Of a stretch of DNA of 49,448 nt, positions 32,171 to 42,510 are shown one piece after another. The first letter of the stretch is position 1. The number at the start of each line of letters is the position of its first letter. This DNA is from Snodgrassella alvi (GTDB lineage: Bacteria > Pseudomonadota > Gammaproteobacteria > Burkholderiales > Neisseriaceae): assembly GCF_002777855.1 (NCBI RefSeq), contig NZ_MEIK01000018.1, forward strand, positions 1 through 49,448. Direction: 5' to 3'. The position numbers and the translations under genes are program-made. The notes below the pieces were generated by a model. It searched no databases, had not been told where the DNA came from, and worked only from the letters and a program-made list of their open reading frames with translations.

Positions 32171-33961
32171 TCAGTGCAGCTTTATAAATACGCCCGCACC
32201 TGCTCCAAATTTGCCTTGAGTGTTGCCTGTAGCCGCTGCTTTAAAAACCCAGCTTCCTTTATTGCTGGCCACAGAATAACCGACAGCATAGCCTGATTCA
32301 CCACGATGTGTGCCGAAGCCCATTGTGAGGCCTCCATCACCAGCATTCATCGGCTGCGGCAGATTAGCCATAGCGATGGCAGAAGCGATAGCTGCATTTG
32401 AGTTATCTTCAATATCATTGATTTTACGATTCAGGTGACTGATATTGTGGCCAATTTTATTGAGTGCATGATTCATCTGACTTACATTAACGGCATCTGT
32501 GTCTGCAACGCCGGCTGCTACATTGCTGATTTGTCTCTCGTGGCCGACGCTGCCAATTGAGACACTGTTATTGCGGGTGGCTACTGAACTTTCGCCCAGT
32601 GCTACAGAATTTTCTGCTCTGGCCTGTGCATGATTGCCGATTGCTGTGCTGTGGTTGCCAGAGGCTACGGCTCCTGAGCCACCAGCTACAGAGCCAGGAG
32701 CAGATGGTTGTGGTGCGGTAGTTGTCTCGTTTTGGTTTACCTGAAACATACCCGCGCTGCCATTATTCAGTTTGTTAATATCATTGCTGATGTTAGCTGG
32801 ATTTTGATTGGATACAGTTGTGACCTGACTAATTTTATGATCAGTATAATCTTTTGCTAAAGACAATATGTTATCCAATTGTCCTGTGTTTATGACGGAG
32901 CTGGTTGCTGCTTTAAGCTGAGCAACGGTGGCTGCATCGCTGTCTTGAGCGCCATCGGCTACGTTTTGGATGCGGCGTAGTTGTTCTGGTGTGCCAATGG
33001 AGACTACTCCCCTGACTGATGAAAGGGGTTGTTTGGTTAGATATGCATCGCCTAATGCACTACTGGTAACGGAATTTATACCTAAGGCGATGCTGTTTTC
33101 TGTTAAGACTCTGGCGTTCATGCCTAGCGCAGTGCCACCTGTTTTGGTTGCAGACGCACCATTGCCGATGGCAATGGCATTATCTGCTATTGCCTGAGCA
33201 TTTTTTCCTATTGCCATTGAGTCCAATGCTAAGGCTTTAGAAAATGCACCCAGTGCCAAGGTGTAATCTTTTGCGGCTTGTGCTCCGCTACCCATAGCAA
33301 TGGCGTCCTCACCTGAAGATAGGGTGTTGTCTTCGGACTGAAACTTTACATCTTGATCAATTGTCGAAACATTTTTGATATTGGCTGAACCGATGGCTAT
33401 AGAGCGAAAGCCGGTTGCTGTTGCGGAATGTCCGATAGCCAATGTTCCTTTATTTGTGGCTGCGGCTACATTTCCAATAGCCTGCGCAAAGTCTGCAATG
33501 GCTGCGGCTTGACGGCCGATAGCTAGCGATGTATTACCTGATGATAATGCTTCTGGACCTATGGCTGTTGCAGAGCTTGCAGAAGCTTTGGCGTGACTTC
33601 CCAGTGCTAATGTAAAAGGAGAATAGGCGTATGCGCCAAATCCTATTGCTGCACTGCTTCCATAATCTTTGCCACTGATTTTGTTGTAAGGATTGTATCT
33701 CTCTGCCATGGCCCACCCCTTTACTAATTTAGATTCTTTATCTGAGCCGTTTGCCGCCAAACTTGCGCATCCTATTGCAATGTTGCCTACTTCTGTTGGT
33801 AAAGTATGGTTTTGGGCTGGGCTGACATTGTTTTCACAAGCATCTATTGCAGCTGCTGTATCTCCGATTGCAGCAAAAATATTATTTGATAGGCATAATA
33901 AAGCGGATAGGCTTATTTGTGATATCAATGGGCGCAAAGTGGATTTCGGTTGTGTATTCAT
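32171..33961 (-). CDS. YadA-like trimeric autotransporter adhesin
   Basis: A 596-residue type Vc secreted adhesin, expected to trimerise on the outer membrane. A signal peptide covers about residues 1-30 and ends SNNIFA; it has no extended (ESPR) N-terminus. Head 1 (about 60-310) has many left-handed beta-roll repeats of the SxAIGxxAxA kind. A neck, [21 protein letters not shown], leads into a short stalk. A second small head, [19 protein letters not shown], is followed by a second neck, [20 protein letters not shown] coiled coil and the four-strand YadA anchor (from about residue 520, [15 protein letters not shown]) complete it. The chain ends FIKLH rather than in an aromatic residue, which is unusual for a BAM substrate. 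Two cysteines (42 and 65) lie near the mature N-terminus. GGAG lies 8 nt before the ATG. It sits 255 bp downstream of another autotransporter gene on the same strand. Confidence 0.92.
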   Translation of the reverse strand: MNTQPKSTLRPLISQISLSALLCLSNNIFAAIGDTAAAIDACENNVSPAQNHTLPTEVGNIAIGCASLAANGSDKESKLVKGWAMAERYNPYNKISGKDYGSSAAIGFGAYAYSPFTLALGSHAKASASSATAIGPEALSSGNTSLAIGRQAAAIADFAQAIGNVAAATNKGTLAIGHSATATGFRSIAIGSANIKNVSTIDQDVKFQSEDNTLSSGEDAIAMGSGAQAAKDYTLALGAFSKALALDSMAIGKNAQAIADNAIAIGNGASATKTGGTALGMNARVLTENSIALGINSVTSSALGDAYLTKQPLSSVRGVVSIGTPEQLRRIQNVADGAQDSDAATVAQLKAATSSVINTGQLDNILSLAKDYTDHKISQVTTVSNQNPANISNDINKLNNGSAGMFQVNQNETTTAPQPSAPGSVAGGSGAVASGNHSTAIGNHAQARAENSVALGESSVATRNNSVSIGSVGHERQISNVAAGVADTDAVNVSQMNHALNKIGHNISHLNRKINDIEDNSNAAIASAIAMANLPQPMNAGDGGLTMGFGTHRGESGYAVGYSVASNKGSWVFKAAATGNTQGKFGAGAGVFIKLH

Positions 33962-34216
33962 GGTGATTTCTCCGGTTTGTATTAATGTTGTAAGTATTAA
34001 GCTTTAAAGTTTTATATCGAAATATTTGATTAAAGGTGTTGTGTTTTATTTATTCTGATTGATTAATATAATATTGATTATTTGCAATATTATTGTCCAT
34101 TAATGTCTGTTTTTCAGAAGGAATTTAATTTTTATTTTGGATTTTCTTTAGATTAATTATGCTAAATAATTATTTAAACAGATTATTCATTATTTATGAT
34201 AATATCATTATAAATA

Positions 34217-37200
34217 TTACCATTCAGCTTTGAATCCTAAAGACCCATTAAAAGGGGCTTTTATCCGTGCATCTCCGCCGTTAGATTTTGTGTGGCCAAA
34301 TTCTCCGTAAAGTCTCATTTTATTGGAAATTTCGTAGCTGCCTCCAATCGCCATTTCAGTACTGCTATGCGCCAGACTGGTATTTAATGTGGTTGATGCT
34401 GTACGAGTAGTGTACGTGGTGTAATCGTCACCATCCGGTGAATAGATAAAATTGATTCGTGCATAGGGATGGAATATGCCTTTATTAAACTGAAAATCAC
34501 CATGCATGCGACCACCGATACGAAACAGCCAAACATTATTGCCGTTCTGGCTGACGGTTGTGTTTCCGCTTATCTGGCTGTCATTCAGGTGCAACCACTG
34601 GCGCATAATCTGTGTCTGGGGCTCCAGTTTCCATGCGCTGTGGCCGATTGTAAAAGGTTTACCTATTTCAACTGAGGCTGTGATGCCATGTCCTTTTTGT
34701 TTGCTGGCCTGATTACCAGTAGGCCTGATATTTGCCTGGTGTTGTGCGCCCTGTAAAACGATGTCTAGATAGCTGCCAGTATTGCTGGTGTAGGTGCTGT
34801 AGGCGCCCAGGAAATAAGATTGAATGTCGTTTTTACCTACATTCCCATTTATACCGCTGGCAAAACCGGCTACATTCAGCTGACCGTTCAGATACCCGAG
34901 GTATCCACCTGTATGCCAGTGAGGATTGCTCCAAATATCGCTGCCCATTTGTAAACCATTATAGTGACCGGTGGTATGTGGACTGGTGGTTCCATTCTGT
35001 CGAATATTGGTACGGCTGATTATTACTCGTCCCCAGCTTCTGCGTTGTTCTGCTGTTGGTGTGGAGCCCGTACGGCGATGTAGGTTTGCCAACATAATGC
35101 TGTCAGCTTGAAGCAGTTGTGCAGTGGTTGAAGAGTTTAGTGGTGTTTCTTTGCGGTAGGTTGGTTTGGTGATGACTGGTTTGTTATCAGGGTGATTACT
35201 TACTATGGTGGTTTTGTCGTCTTGCTTAGGTGTGTCCTTAATGCGTGAGCGCAGATACCAGTTGCTATCTTCTCTGGTCTGATCGCCACTAAATAATCGG
35301 TATTCGTAGGCACCGGCATCGACATGGCTGCCAGTCAGTGTGAATACAGGCTCATTTTCTGCATCCGTAATGTTGGTGCCGGCTACACTGATAATTTCAA
35401 TTCCTTTGCTGTTACCTGTGTCGGCGCCGAGACCTTTGATATTGTTAATCCGTATACTGGTTGTGCCTGAGGCATTGCCGCTGATGGCTAGTTTATCGGT
35501 AATACTTTTATCATCATTCAGCTCAGTGTCGAGGATGAGCGTGCCTTTGGCGCCGTTATAGTCACCTGTGATTGTAAGATTATCTCCAGTATGCCTGTTA
35601 CCTAGGCTGATGATGCCAGCATTGGTAACATTGCCATTGATGATGATGGAATGAGGTTCAGACAGGCTATGGTCTGAGGATGCTTCTGCGGAAAATCCGT
35701 TAAATGTTAATTTTCCGCTGCGATTGATATTCAGCTGATTGGTTGTTAGGTCGCCAGTAAGATTTAGTGTGCTGTCTGTTTGTGACTGGGATTTCCCTCC
35801 GATGTTGATGATGCTCCAGTTGCGAAGGGCTGTATCGTTTTCTTTTCCTTCGCTGCTTGAGGAACCAGTAAGCCATCCGTTGATATTCAGTGTATCTATA
35901 TCTTTCACGCCATTACCGTTTAGCCCATTGGTATCTTTGTTACCCGCATCGAGAACTGTAATAGTGCTGGTGTCGCCATGATTAATGGTGAAGGTGTCAT
36001 TGCCGTCGCCAAGTAGTATTTGTCCGCTGACTTTGGCTCCATTATTCAGGATAATGTTTGTATTGGTGTTATCGTCTTGTATGGCAATACCTGAATTTGA
36101 CTTTATTACAGCATTTTTATCTAAAAAGATGTTGGTTGTTGTACTGGGTTTTCCGCTGATATTGATTGCGGATCCTATATCACCTTGAATTTGGCCATTT
36201 GCTTTTATTCGGATGTTTCCAAGTCCATTATTGATGATGTTGATACCATTCAGGTCACCAGATATGTTGCCATTAATCTGATCGATATTGATGTCTTTAG
36301 CGCTGCCGCTGTTTTGAGCTATGATGGCGTCGTTGCCGCCTTTAACATTGCCAGCAATTTCAATATTAATGTCTCCAGTACCGATATTGACGGTATTGAT
36401 GCCATTGTTTGCTCCAGTGAGGGTACCGCCTGAATGATTAATATTAATATTTTTTGCAGTACCGATGTTGATGGCATTAATGCCATCCATCTGATTACCG
36501 GTTACATTGCCATTTGTATTGATAAAAATTGAATTTTTACCACTATTCATAGCACTGATGGCAGTACTTGCGCTTATATTTTTGGTATTGATTGTTAATT
36601 GCTGTGTGTTGTCGCCGTTTGTGGCATTGATGCCATTTTGCTCAGCTGTGATGTTTCCTGTATTGATGGTGGTAAAACCTGTTCCGTTATTAAATGCATT
36701 TATACCTACGCCGGTATTAATGTCTTTGGCTTGAATGAGAATATTTTTTGTATTTTCCTGATTTTCAGCGGTTATACCGATGCTGCTTTGGTCACTAGAA
36801 TATATGTTGCCACTTTTGATACTGATGGAGCTATTTTTACCTCTGTTTTGTACTGTGACGACATTACTACTTTCACTGGACTGAATATTCTGTGTATCAA
36901 TGGATATGTCCTGTGCTGATTCGCCTGTTGTGACGGCAATAGCGGTGCCAGTTGCGTTAATGTTTCCTGTTTTGATATGTGAGAAACCATTACCTTCATT
37001 ATTGACGATTAAGCCATCACCTTGATTGGTAATATTTTGGGTTTTGATATCTATGTTAGTTGCTGTATCGTAATTGTTTGCTTGTACAGCAGGGCCGCTG
37101 TCATACTGACCGATATCCATATCTCTGGATTCGTCAATAATTAACGAGTTAAAGCGGTTGTTGATGACAATTCGTTCCGTGCGTTTTGCCTGATTGTTTT

Positions 37201-37531
37201 CTGCGTAAGTTGCGCCGCTTACGATTCCACTGAAGGTTTTATTGATTGCTTTCTTTTGATTATCATTGCTATCAGATTCAGAAAAGTCGGTATCAGTATT
37301 CTGAAGACGAAATGTAAAAGGTGATTGGTTTGCAATGGTTTTTGTTGCGCATGTCATTGTTTCTAAATTTTGAATCTGACAGGCAGCGTAACTGATTTCG
37401 GGACAGATCAGTAAAAAGGATAGAATAGTTAATTCAGCGATGGTTTTTTGTCCAAGTGCGGATTTTAGATATGTTGTTATTGTTGAGGAGGGGATCTGAT
37501 TATTCCAGATGGGATGGTGTTTACTTTTCAT
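34217..37531 (-). CDS. Classical autotransporter (type Va) with beta-solenoid passenger
   Basis: A 1104-residue surface protein. The N-terminus looks like a degenerate extended signal peptide (MKSKHHPIWNNQ, then a hydrophobic stretch to about residue 49, ISYA). The mature part begins with a Cys-x9-Cys pair (CQIQNLETMTC). Residues of about 100-520 form roughly 22-residue repeats of the type NGINAxNxGTxxxINI, as in a beta-helix. The last 273 residues (from SWGRVIISRTNIRQ) form the 12-strand barrel and end in GFKAEW with a terminal aromatic. A KP-rich spacer (NKPVITKPTYRKETPL) joins the two. It is a paralogue of the next gene upstream (37841-41581), which has the same plan but a glycine-rich linker. 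ATG 37531 was chosen over a TTG at 37546. I see no protease or esterase motif; adhesion or aggregation is inferred. Confidence 0.9.
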   Translation of the reverse strand: MKSKHHPIWNNQIPSSTITTYLKSALGQKTIAELTILSFLLICPEISYAACQIQNLETMTCATKTIANQSPFTFRLQNTDTDFSESDSNDNQKKAINKTFSGIVSGATYAENNQAKRTERIVINNRFNSLIIDESRDMDIGQYDSGPAVQANNYDTATNIDIKTQNITNQGDGLIVNNEGNGFSHIKTGNINATGTAIAVTTGESAQDISIDTQNIQSSESSNVVTVQNRGKNSSISIKSGNIYSSDQSSIGITAENQENTKNILIQAKDINTGVGINAFNNGTGFTTINTGNITAEQNGINATNGDNTQQLTINTKNISASTAISAMNSGKNSIFINTNGNVTGNQMDGINAINIGTAKNININHSGGTLTGANNGINTVNIGTGDINIEIAGNVKGGNDAIIAQNSGSAKDINIDQINGNISGDLNGINIINNGLGNIRIKANGQIQGDIGSAINISGKPSTTTNIFLDKNAVIKSNSGIAIQDDNTNTNIILNNGAKVSGQILLGDGNDTFTINHGDTSTITVLDAGNKDTNGLNGNGVKDIDTLNINGWLTGSSSSEGKENDTALRNWSIINIGGKSQSQTDSTLNLTGDLTTNQLNINRSGKLTFNGFSAEASSDHSLSEPHSIIINGNVTNAGIISLGNRHTGDNLTITGDYNGAKGTLILDTELNDDKSITDKLAISGNASGTTSIRINNIKGLGADTGNSKGIEIISVAGTNITDAENEPVFTLTGSHVDAGAYEYRLFSGDQTREDSNWYLRSRIKDTPKQDDKTTIVSNHPDNKPVITKPTYRKETPLNSSTTAQLLQADSIMLANLHRRTGSTPTAEQRRSWGRVIISRTNIRQNGTTSPHTTGHYNGLQMGSDIWSNPHWHTGGYLGYLNGQLNVAGFASGINGNVGKNDIQSYFLGAYSTYTSNTGSYLDIVLQGAQHQANIRPTGNQASKQKGHGITASVEIGKPFTIGHSAWKLEPQTQIMRQWLHLNDSQISGNTTVSQNGNNVWLFRIGGRMHGDFQFNKGIFHPYARINFIYSPDGDDYTTYTTRTASTTLNTSLAHSSTEMAIGGSYEISNKMRLYGEFGHTKSNGGDARIKAPFNGSLGFKAEW

Positions 37532-37840
37532 TGCTCTGGTTCCCAAATAAAAAGTAATCTATTGTAATCCATTGAATTAACAAAAATATATAATAAAAGT
37601 TTAAAACAAACTAATATTACCTAAAAACAACACTTTATCAATGAATGTAAAGAATATTTGCCATATGAATTTGATGATTTTGTCTGTGGAGGATTCTTCA
37701 CAAGAAGAATAAAAAATAAAGGGATTTATTTATCAGATATTTTTTATTGAATAATTATTTTAAATTTAATAGAAACCACCTTAATCATTGATTAAGGTGG
37801 TTGTTTATATAATGCTAAAAGTAATGCAGGAGCTTTGGGG
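37532..37840. other. Spacer between the two paralogous autotransporter genes
   Basis: About 310 bp, AT-rich. It has the terminator of the upstream autotransporter (37774-37802) and presumably the promoter of the downstream one on the minus strand. No gene is visible. Confidence 0.6.
37774..37802 (-). terminator. Intrinsic terminator of the larger autotransporter gene
   Basis: A perfect 13-bp stem (37774-37786 with 37790-37802) has a 3-nt loop and on the minus strand is followed by TCTATTAAATTT. It lies about 38 nt after the stop codon. This suggests the two autotransporter genes are separate transcription units. Confidence 0.85.
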
Positions 37841-40800
37841 TTACCAGTCAATTTTTAAGCCGGCTGAAGCATTGACGGGTACTTTTACTTTGGCATTGCC
37901 TCCATTTGACCAAGTATGGCCGATTTCTGCATAAATTTTTACAGTATTGTTAATGTCATACGTGCCACCCAGAGCGAGCTCTGTACTCCGATGTGAGGCA
38001 CCGGCATTAAGTGTGGTTGTTGTGGATATGGTTCGGTAGCTGGTCTTGTCTGAGCCATCAGGTGAGTAGTAGAAATTAACCCGTGCATATGGATGTATTA
38101 AGCCTTTATTGAGCTGATATGTTGCTGCTAAACGTCCCCCAAGACGGAATAACCACGCATTATTATGCTCCTGACTTACTAAGGTGTGACCACTGATATT
38201 GCTATCATTTAGATCCAGCCACTGATGAATAATCTGTGCTTGTGGCTCAATTTTCCAGTTGCTGTTGGCCAGTGTAAATGGTTTGCCTATTTCTATTGAA
38301 GCGGTGATTCCGTGTCCTTTCTGTTTACTAATAGGATTGTAATCCGGTTTGATGTCTGCACGATGACGTGCTGCCTGTAATACAAAATCAGCGTAAGCTC
38401 CGTCGGTACGGGTATAGTTGCTATAAGCACCGATAAAATAGGATTTGGTGGTGTTTTTGCCTACTTTGTCATCTACGCCGCTGGCAAAGCCATCTACATC
38501 CAGATTGCCATGTAGATAGCCTATATAGCCACCGATACGCCAGCCATTGCCTGTCCAGACATCACTGCCAAGTTGTAAACCAGCATAATTGCCGGTACTG
38601 CGGCCTTCGGCCGGACCGTTTTGCTGAATGTCAGTACGGTTTGCAAGAACTCTACCCCAGCTCATGCGTTCTTCAGGTATGGGTGTGGCACCAATACGCT
38701 GATGCATATTAGCCAGCATTAGGTTATCTGCTTGTCGTAACTGTGTAGCAACTGTAGCCAGTAATGGCACTTCTTTGCGATACAGTGGTTTGAGTTTAGA
38801 TGGTTTAACGGTTGTGCCGCCACCAGTGCCGCCACCAGTGCCGCCACCAGTGCCGCCACCGCCAGTGCCGCCACCACCAGTGCCGCCACCACCAGTGCCG
38901 CCACCGCCAGTGCCACCGCCACCAGTGCCACCACCACCAGTACCGCCACCACCACCAGTACCGCCACCACCAGTGCCACCACCACCAGTACCGCCACCAC
39001 CACCAGTACCGCCACCACCAGTACCTCCACCACCAGTACCGCCACCACCAGTGCCACCACCACCAGTGCCACCACCACCAGTACCGCCACCACCACCAGT
39101 ACCGCCACCACCAGTGCCACCACCACCAGTGCCACCACCGCCAGTGCCGCCACCATCTGAAGGATTTGTTTGTTTTTGCGAACGCAGATACCAGTTGTTT
39201 CCGTTTTGTTGTAAATCGCCTTTGAATAAATGGTATTCATAAGCTCCTGCACTCAGGCGATTACCGTTCAGTGCAAAAGCGTCTTGTGTGCTGCTTCCTT
39301 TTACTTCGACAACTTCAATACCATTGGTGTTGCCGGTATCTCCACCCAATCCTTCGACTTTGTCAAATCTGATGGTGGTGTTACCTGAGGCATTGCCCTG
39401 AATGATGAGTTTGTCGGCAGTATTGTCTGGAGTGTTGCTATCTCTTTGGGCAGAATTAAGTTTTAGATCGAGAATAAGTTTGCCGTTATTACCCTGATAA
39501 TTTCCGCCAATAGTAAGATTGTCGCCGGTGTAGGTGCTGTTCAGGTTGATGTAGCCTGAATTTAATACATCACCTTCAATGCGTGCTTGTTTGAGGTCAG
39601 GAATGAGTCTGATGGTTGTACCGTCACCGATATTGAGCTGATTTGTGTTCAAATCACCACTAAGATTGAGTGTACTATTCTGTGCCAGATTGATTTTCTC
39701 CCAGTTTCGAATGGCAATATTTCCGGCTATACCATTATTGGTGCCTGTTGTTGAACCGGTTAATGTCTGATTAATATTTAATGTATCAATCATGCCATCA
39801 TTGCTGCTGGTATCATCGCCACCATCCATAACGGTTATTTCACTGACGTTGGTGCCACGGTTTACGTTGAGGATATCACTGCCATTACCCAATTCGATTC
39901 GGCCACTGACAGTAGAACCACTTTTTAGTGTCACATTGGCATTACCTTCCTCATCACTGATTGCTAGACCAGATGTAGCGGAAACGCGGCTACCAGTATT
40001 AAGCGTGATAGTAGTGGTACTACCGGCTTTGTCATGGCTGATAATACCTGCGCCGGAACCACCGGTTATCTGGTTTGCCAAGGTGATTAAGGTATTGCCG
40101 GTACCGGAATTGCGTGCTTCGATGCCGCTGATACCTCCGGTGATTTTGCCACCTGACTGTATAATATTGATATCGGTGGTTTTATTGCCATTCTCAGCCC
40201 AGATACCGTAGCCTTTCGTAGCGGTCACTTCTCCCTGTGAAATAATATCTGTGGCATTGCTACCATTATTTATGGCGTAAATACCGTTATTTCCGGCATG
40301 AATAAGTTGAGATTCGATGCGTAATCCAGTGGTTTGATTGTTGTTTTCAATCCGGATGCCGGTATTATCGGTTGCTGTGATGGTTGCACTGTTCTTGATA
40401 ACTGTTGAACCGCTACCATTGTTGCTTGCATAAATGCCGTTGTCAGAGCCAGAAACGACATTGGTGCTAATGGTTAGGTCTCGTGTGTTACTGCCATTAT
40501 TAACAAAGATACCATTACCGGAGGTGGATTTGACGGTTGCACTGGACGTAATTTCGGTGGAATCGTTTCCAGAATTGATGGCATAAATGCCGTTGCTGGT
40601 GCCCTGTACATTTTTACTGTTAAGGGTTAATTTCTGTCCGTTGTGGTTGATATGTACACCATCACCATTTTGGGATTCTACGTCTCCAATAGTGGTTATT
40701 GATGTCATGCCGTTGCCGTTGTTTTCAGCATAGATGCCGTTGGTGTATCCATGAACGGTTGAATTTGTGTAAGTTGTCAGATTTTTTGCTGTGGCTGAAT

Positions 40801-41581
40801 TGTGAGCATAGATGCCATCTGTTGTTTCAGACACGACACCCTGACTAACGGTAATGGTTGTTGAACCTGTACCATTATTTGCTACGTAAATTCCTTTGCC
40901 ATGCCCAGTTACGGCTCCGGCAGTAATTTGTACATCAGTGGCGGTCGGATCATTGACTGCGTAGATGGCATCATCGTTATCAGAGGTTATGGTATTGCCG
41001 GAGTTGATGATAGTGGCACCAGTGCCTCTGTTGTTGATACTAATGCCTTTCAATTGCCGGCTATGGATGGATGCTGTGGAAAGATGTACATCGGTACCGT
41101 TATGTTCTATATAAATGCCTCGTACATCGGAACCGGACATGTCCTGTGTGGTTGTCAGGGTAAATGCGGCACCTGTGCTATCGTTTCTGGCATCGATATT
41201 AGTGATATTTTTATTATTTGCATTGACAGTTAAATCACCGGCGCCGGTCTGATTGCGTATGGTTAGGGTTTGATTCAGTTCATCATTAGAAGTATTGATG
41301 GTTTGGCTGGCTGGATCGCGATTTTCAATCAGATTATTGGTAATAGTTGTATCCGCAAAGGTGGTGTTATGCGAAAGGCTTTGCTGTGAAATCGTACATG
41401 CTTTGTGGTCAGGAGAAGTAATAAGGCATTGAGCATGAGCTATAGTGGAGGCGGCCAAGGTAATACCTAAGATGCTTAGTAATTTGACTGTAGCTGTTTT
41501 GCCTCCTTTGTGGGCTAATTCGGAGGTAACTATATATGCCTGTACTTGCGCACTCCAGATAAGCTTGTAGATTTTATTCAT
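37841..41581 (-). CDS. Classical autotransporter (type Va) with ESPR signal and repeat-rich Gly/Thr linker
   Basis: A 1246-residue surface protein. It begins with a textbook extended signal peptide (MNKIYKLIWSAQVQAYIVTS, hydrophobic core to AHA at residue 50). A Cys-x9-Cys pair (CLITSPDHKAC) starts the mature chain. About residues 130-600 carry roughly 22-residue repeats of the type NGIYAxNNGxGxTxI, expected to fold as a beta-solenoid. A compact domain similar to that of its paralogue follows (NTNGIEVVEV; GAYEYHLFKGD). Residues 810-923 are a low-complexity linker of 23 units of three to five glycines plus threonine. The last 273 residues are the barrel, from SWGRVLANRTDIQ to GLKIDW. An adhesin or aggregation factor is likely. 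No enzymatic motif is seen. Its 5' end faces a 1.1-kb spacer that separates it from phoB. Confidence 0.92.
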   Translation of the reverse strand: MNKIYKLIWSAQVQAYIVTSELAHKGGKTATVKLLSILGITLAASTIAHAQCLITSPDHKACTISQQSLSHNTTFADTTITNNLIENRDPASQTINTSNDELNQTLTIRNQTGAGDLTVNANNKNITNIDARNDSTGAAFTLTTTQDMSGSDVRGIYIEHNGTDVHLSTASIHSRQLKGISINNRGTGATIINSGNTITSDNDDAIYAVNDPTATDVQITAGAVTGHGKGIYVANNGTGSTTITVSQGVVSETTDGIYAHNSATAKNLTTYTNSTVHGYTNGIYAENNGNGMTSITTIGDVESQNGDGVHINHNGQKLTLNSKNVQGTSNGIYAINSGNDSTEITSSATVKSTSGNGIFVNNGSNTRDLTISTNVVSGSDNGIYASNNGSGSTVIKNSATITATDNTGIRIENNNQTTGLRIESQLIHAGNNGIYAINNGSNATDIISQGEVTATKGYGIWAENGNKTTDINIIQSGGKITGGISGIEARNSGTGNTLITLANQITGGSGAGIISHDKAGSTTTITLNTGSRVSATSGLAISDEEGNANVTLKSGSTVSGRIELGNGSDILNVNRGTNVSEITVMDGGDDTSSNDGMIDTLNINQTLTGSTTGTNNGIAGNIAIRNWEKINLAQNSTLNLSGDLNTNQLNIGDGTTIRLIPDLKQARIEGDVLNSGYINLNSTYTGDNLTIGGNYQGNNGKLILDLKLNSAQRDSNTPDNTADKLIIQGNASGNTTIRFDKVEGLGGDTGNTNGIEVVEVKGSSTQDAFALNGNRLSAGAYEYHLFKGDLQQNGNNWYLRSQKQTNPSDGGGTGGGGTGGGGTGGGGTGGGGGTGGGGTGGGGTGGGGTGGGGTGGGGTGGGGGTGGGGTGGGGTGGGGGTGGGGTGGGGTGGGGTGGGGTGGGGTGGGGTGGGTGGGTGGGTTVKPSKLKPLYRKEVPLLATVATQLRQADNLMLANMHQRIGATPIPEERMSWGRVLANRTDIQQNGPAEGRSTGNYAGLQLGSDVWTGNGWRIGGYIGYLHGNLDVDGFASGVDDKVGKNTTKSYFIGAYSNYTRTDGAYADFVLQAARHRADIKPDYNPISKQKGHGITASIEIGKPFTLANSNWKIEPQAQIIHQWLDLNDSNISGHTLVSQEHNNAWLFRLGGRLAATYQLNKGLIHPYARVNFYYSPDGSDKTSYRTISTTTTLNAGASHRSTELALGGTYDINNTVKIYAEIGHTWSNGGNAKVKVPVNASAGLKIDW
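38813..39154 (-). repeat. In-frame tandem repeat coding the (G3-5T)n autotransporter linker
   Basis: 342 bp of 12-, 15- and 18-bp units, 23 in all. From the N-terminal side the protein order is one GGGT, three GGGGT, one GGGGGT, five GGGGT, one GGGGGT, two GGGGT, one GGGGGT, six GGGGT and three GGGT. Every unit is a multiple of three, so slippage or recombination would change linker length without breaking the frame. The long proline-rich open frames on the other strand are a by-product. Confidence 0.97.
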
Positions 41582-42510
41582 TTTGATTAACTTTAATCAG
41601 GTTAATAATAATTTCGTATTAACGACATATATCTTAAGAACTGGCTTTAAAATGAATAAGATATAGTTCGGATTTCATTCGACTATAAAATATTACCTAA
41701 GTCAAAAAATTAACTATATGATTAATATAAGTATTGTTATACGATGTAAAAAATAGTGTTAGAGATAATTTTGATTGGTCAGAAGCTGTAGGGTGACTGG
41801 AAAATGCTACATGCTGGCGAAAAAGAAATTAGCTAAATAATTTAATATATGCGTATCTGATTTTTAGATGTGTATTTTTATTATGCTGAAGTAATAAAAT
41901 AAAATATTTCAGGTTTGATTTGGTAAAGAATATCTAAATATATATAAAATAAGAAAATTTTGAATATTTATTTATTTTAGACATGTTGTAAATTAGTTTC
42001 ACTGAGCTTCTCTTTTTATCATTCAAGTCGAATAAATTAGAGCGAAGAAATCATCGATTTGGCTTATTGTGGCTATTTATATTAGTGTGAACTATAGATT
42101 TCGTTTGGCATATTTTAATTCTTAGTGGCGAGGGGAAGATTATGGGTATTAATTTATTAGGAGTTTGAAGCAAAGGTTAGTTATTTGTGGTGTCGGCTAT
42201 TGAAATAAAGATTTTTAAGCTTTGGATGGTTTATTAAGAACAAATACCTCTACTCTGGCATGGGGTAGTATAAATCCGCCATACTGGCTTTTTACGTCTT
42301 AAAATATTTTTCTGACCAAGCTAAAAAATTGAAATATTATTGCTTTCATCTAAAGGTTTCTAAGTTTTTCAATCTTAAGTGGCAGCCTACAATGCATTTA
42401 TCTGACAGTTTCACAACATTCTGTAAAATCTATCAACTGATTGATAATTAGATATTAAAATGTAATTTAGCTGCTTGACGGCAATCATTTGCGTGGATTG
42501 TCATTTTAAT

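Noticed and set aside
38775-39242. Long proline-rich and histidine-rich open frames on the plus strand
   Set aside because: They are the complement of the Gly/Thr repeat of the autotransporter on the minus strand; the real gene has a signal peptide and a barrel in frame.
42278-42293. Second small hairpin with T5 (GCCA-TAC-TGGC)
   Set aside because: The 4-bp stem with a 3-nt loop is too weak to call a terminator.
42401-42440. CTGACAG...TTCTGTAAAA spacing suggested a Pho box
   Set aside because: The half-sites are not direct repeats of the CTGTCAT type and lie about 250 bp from phoB, so I do not support it.
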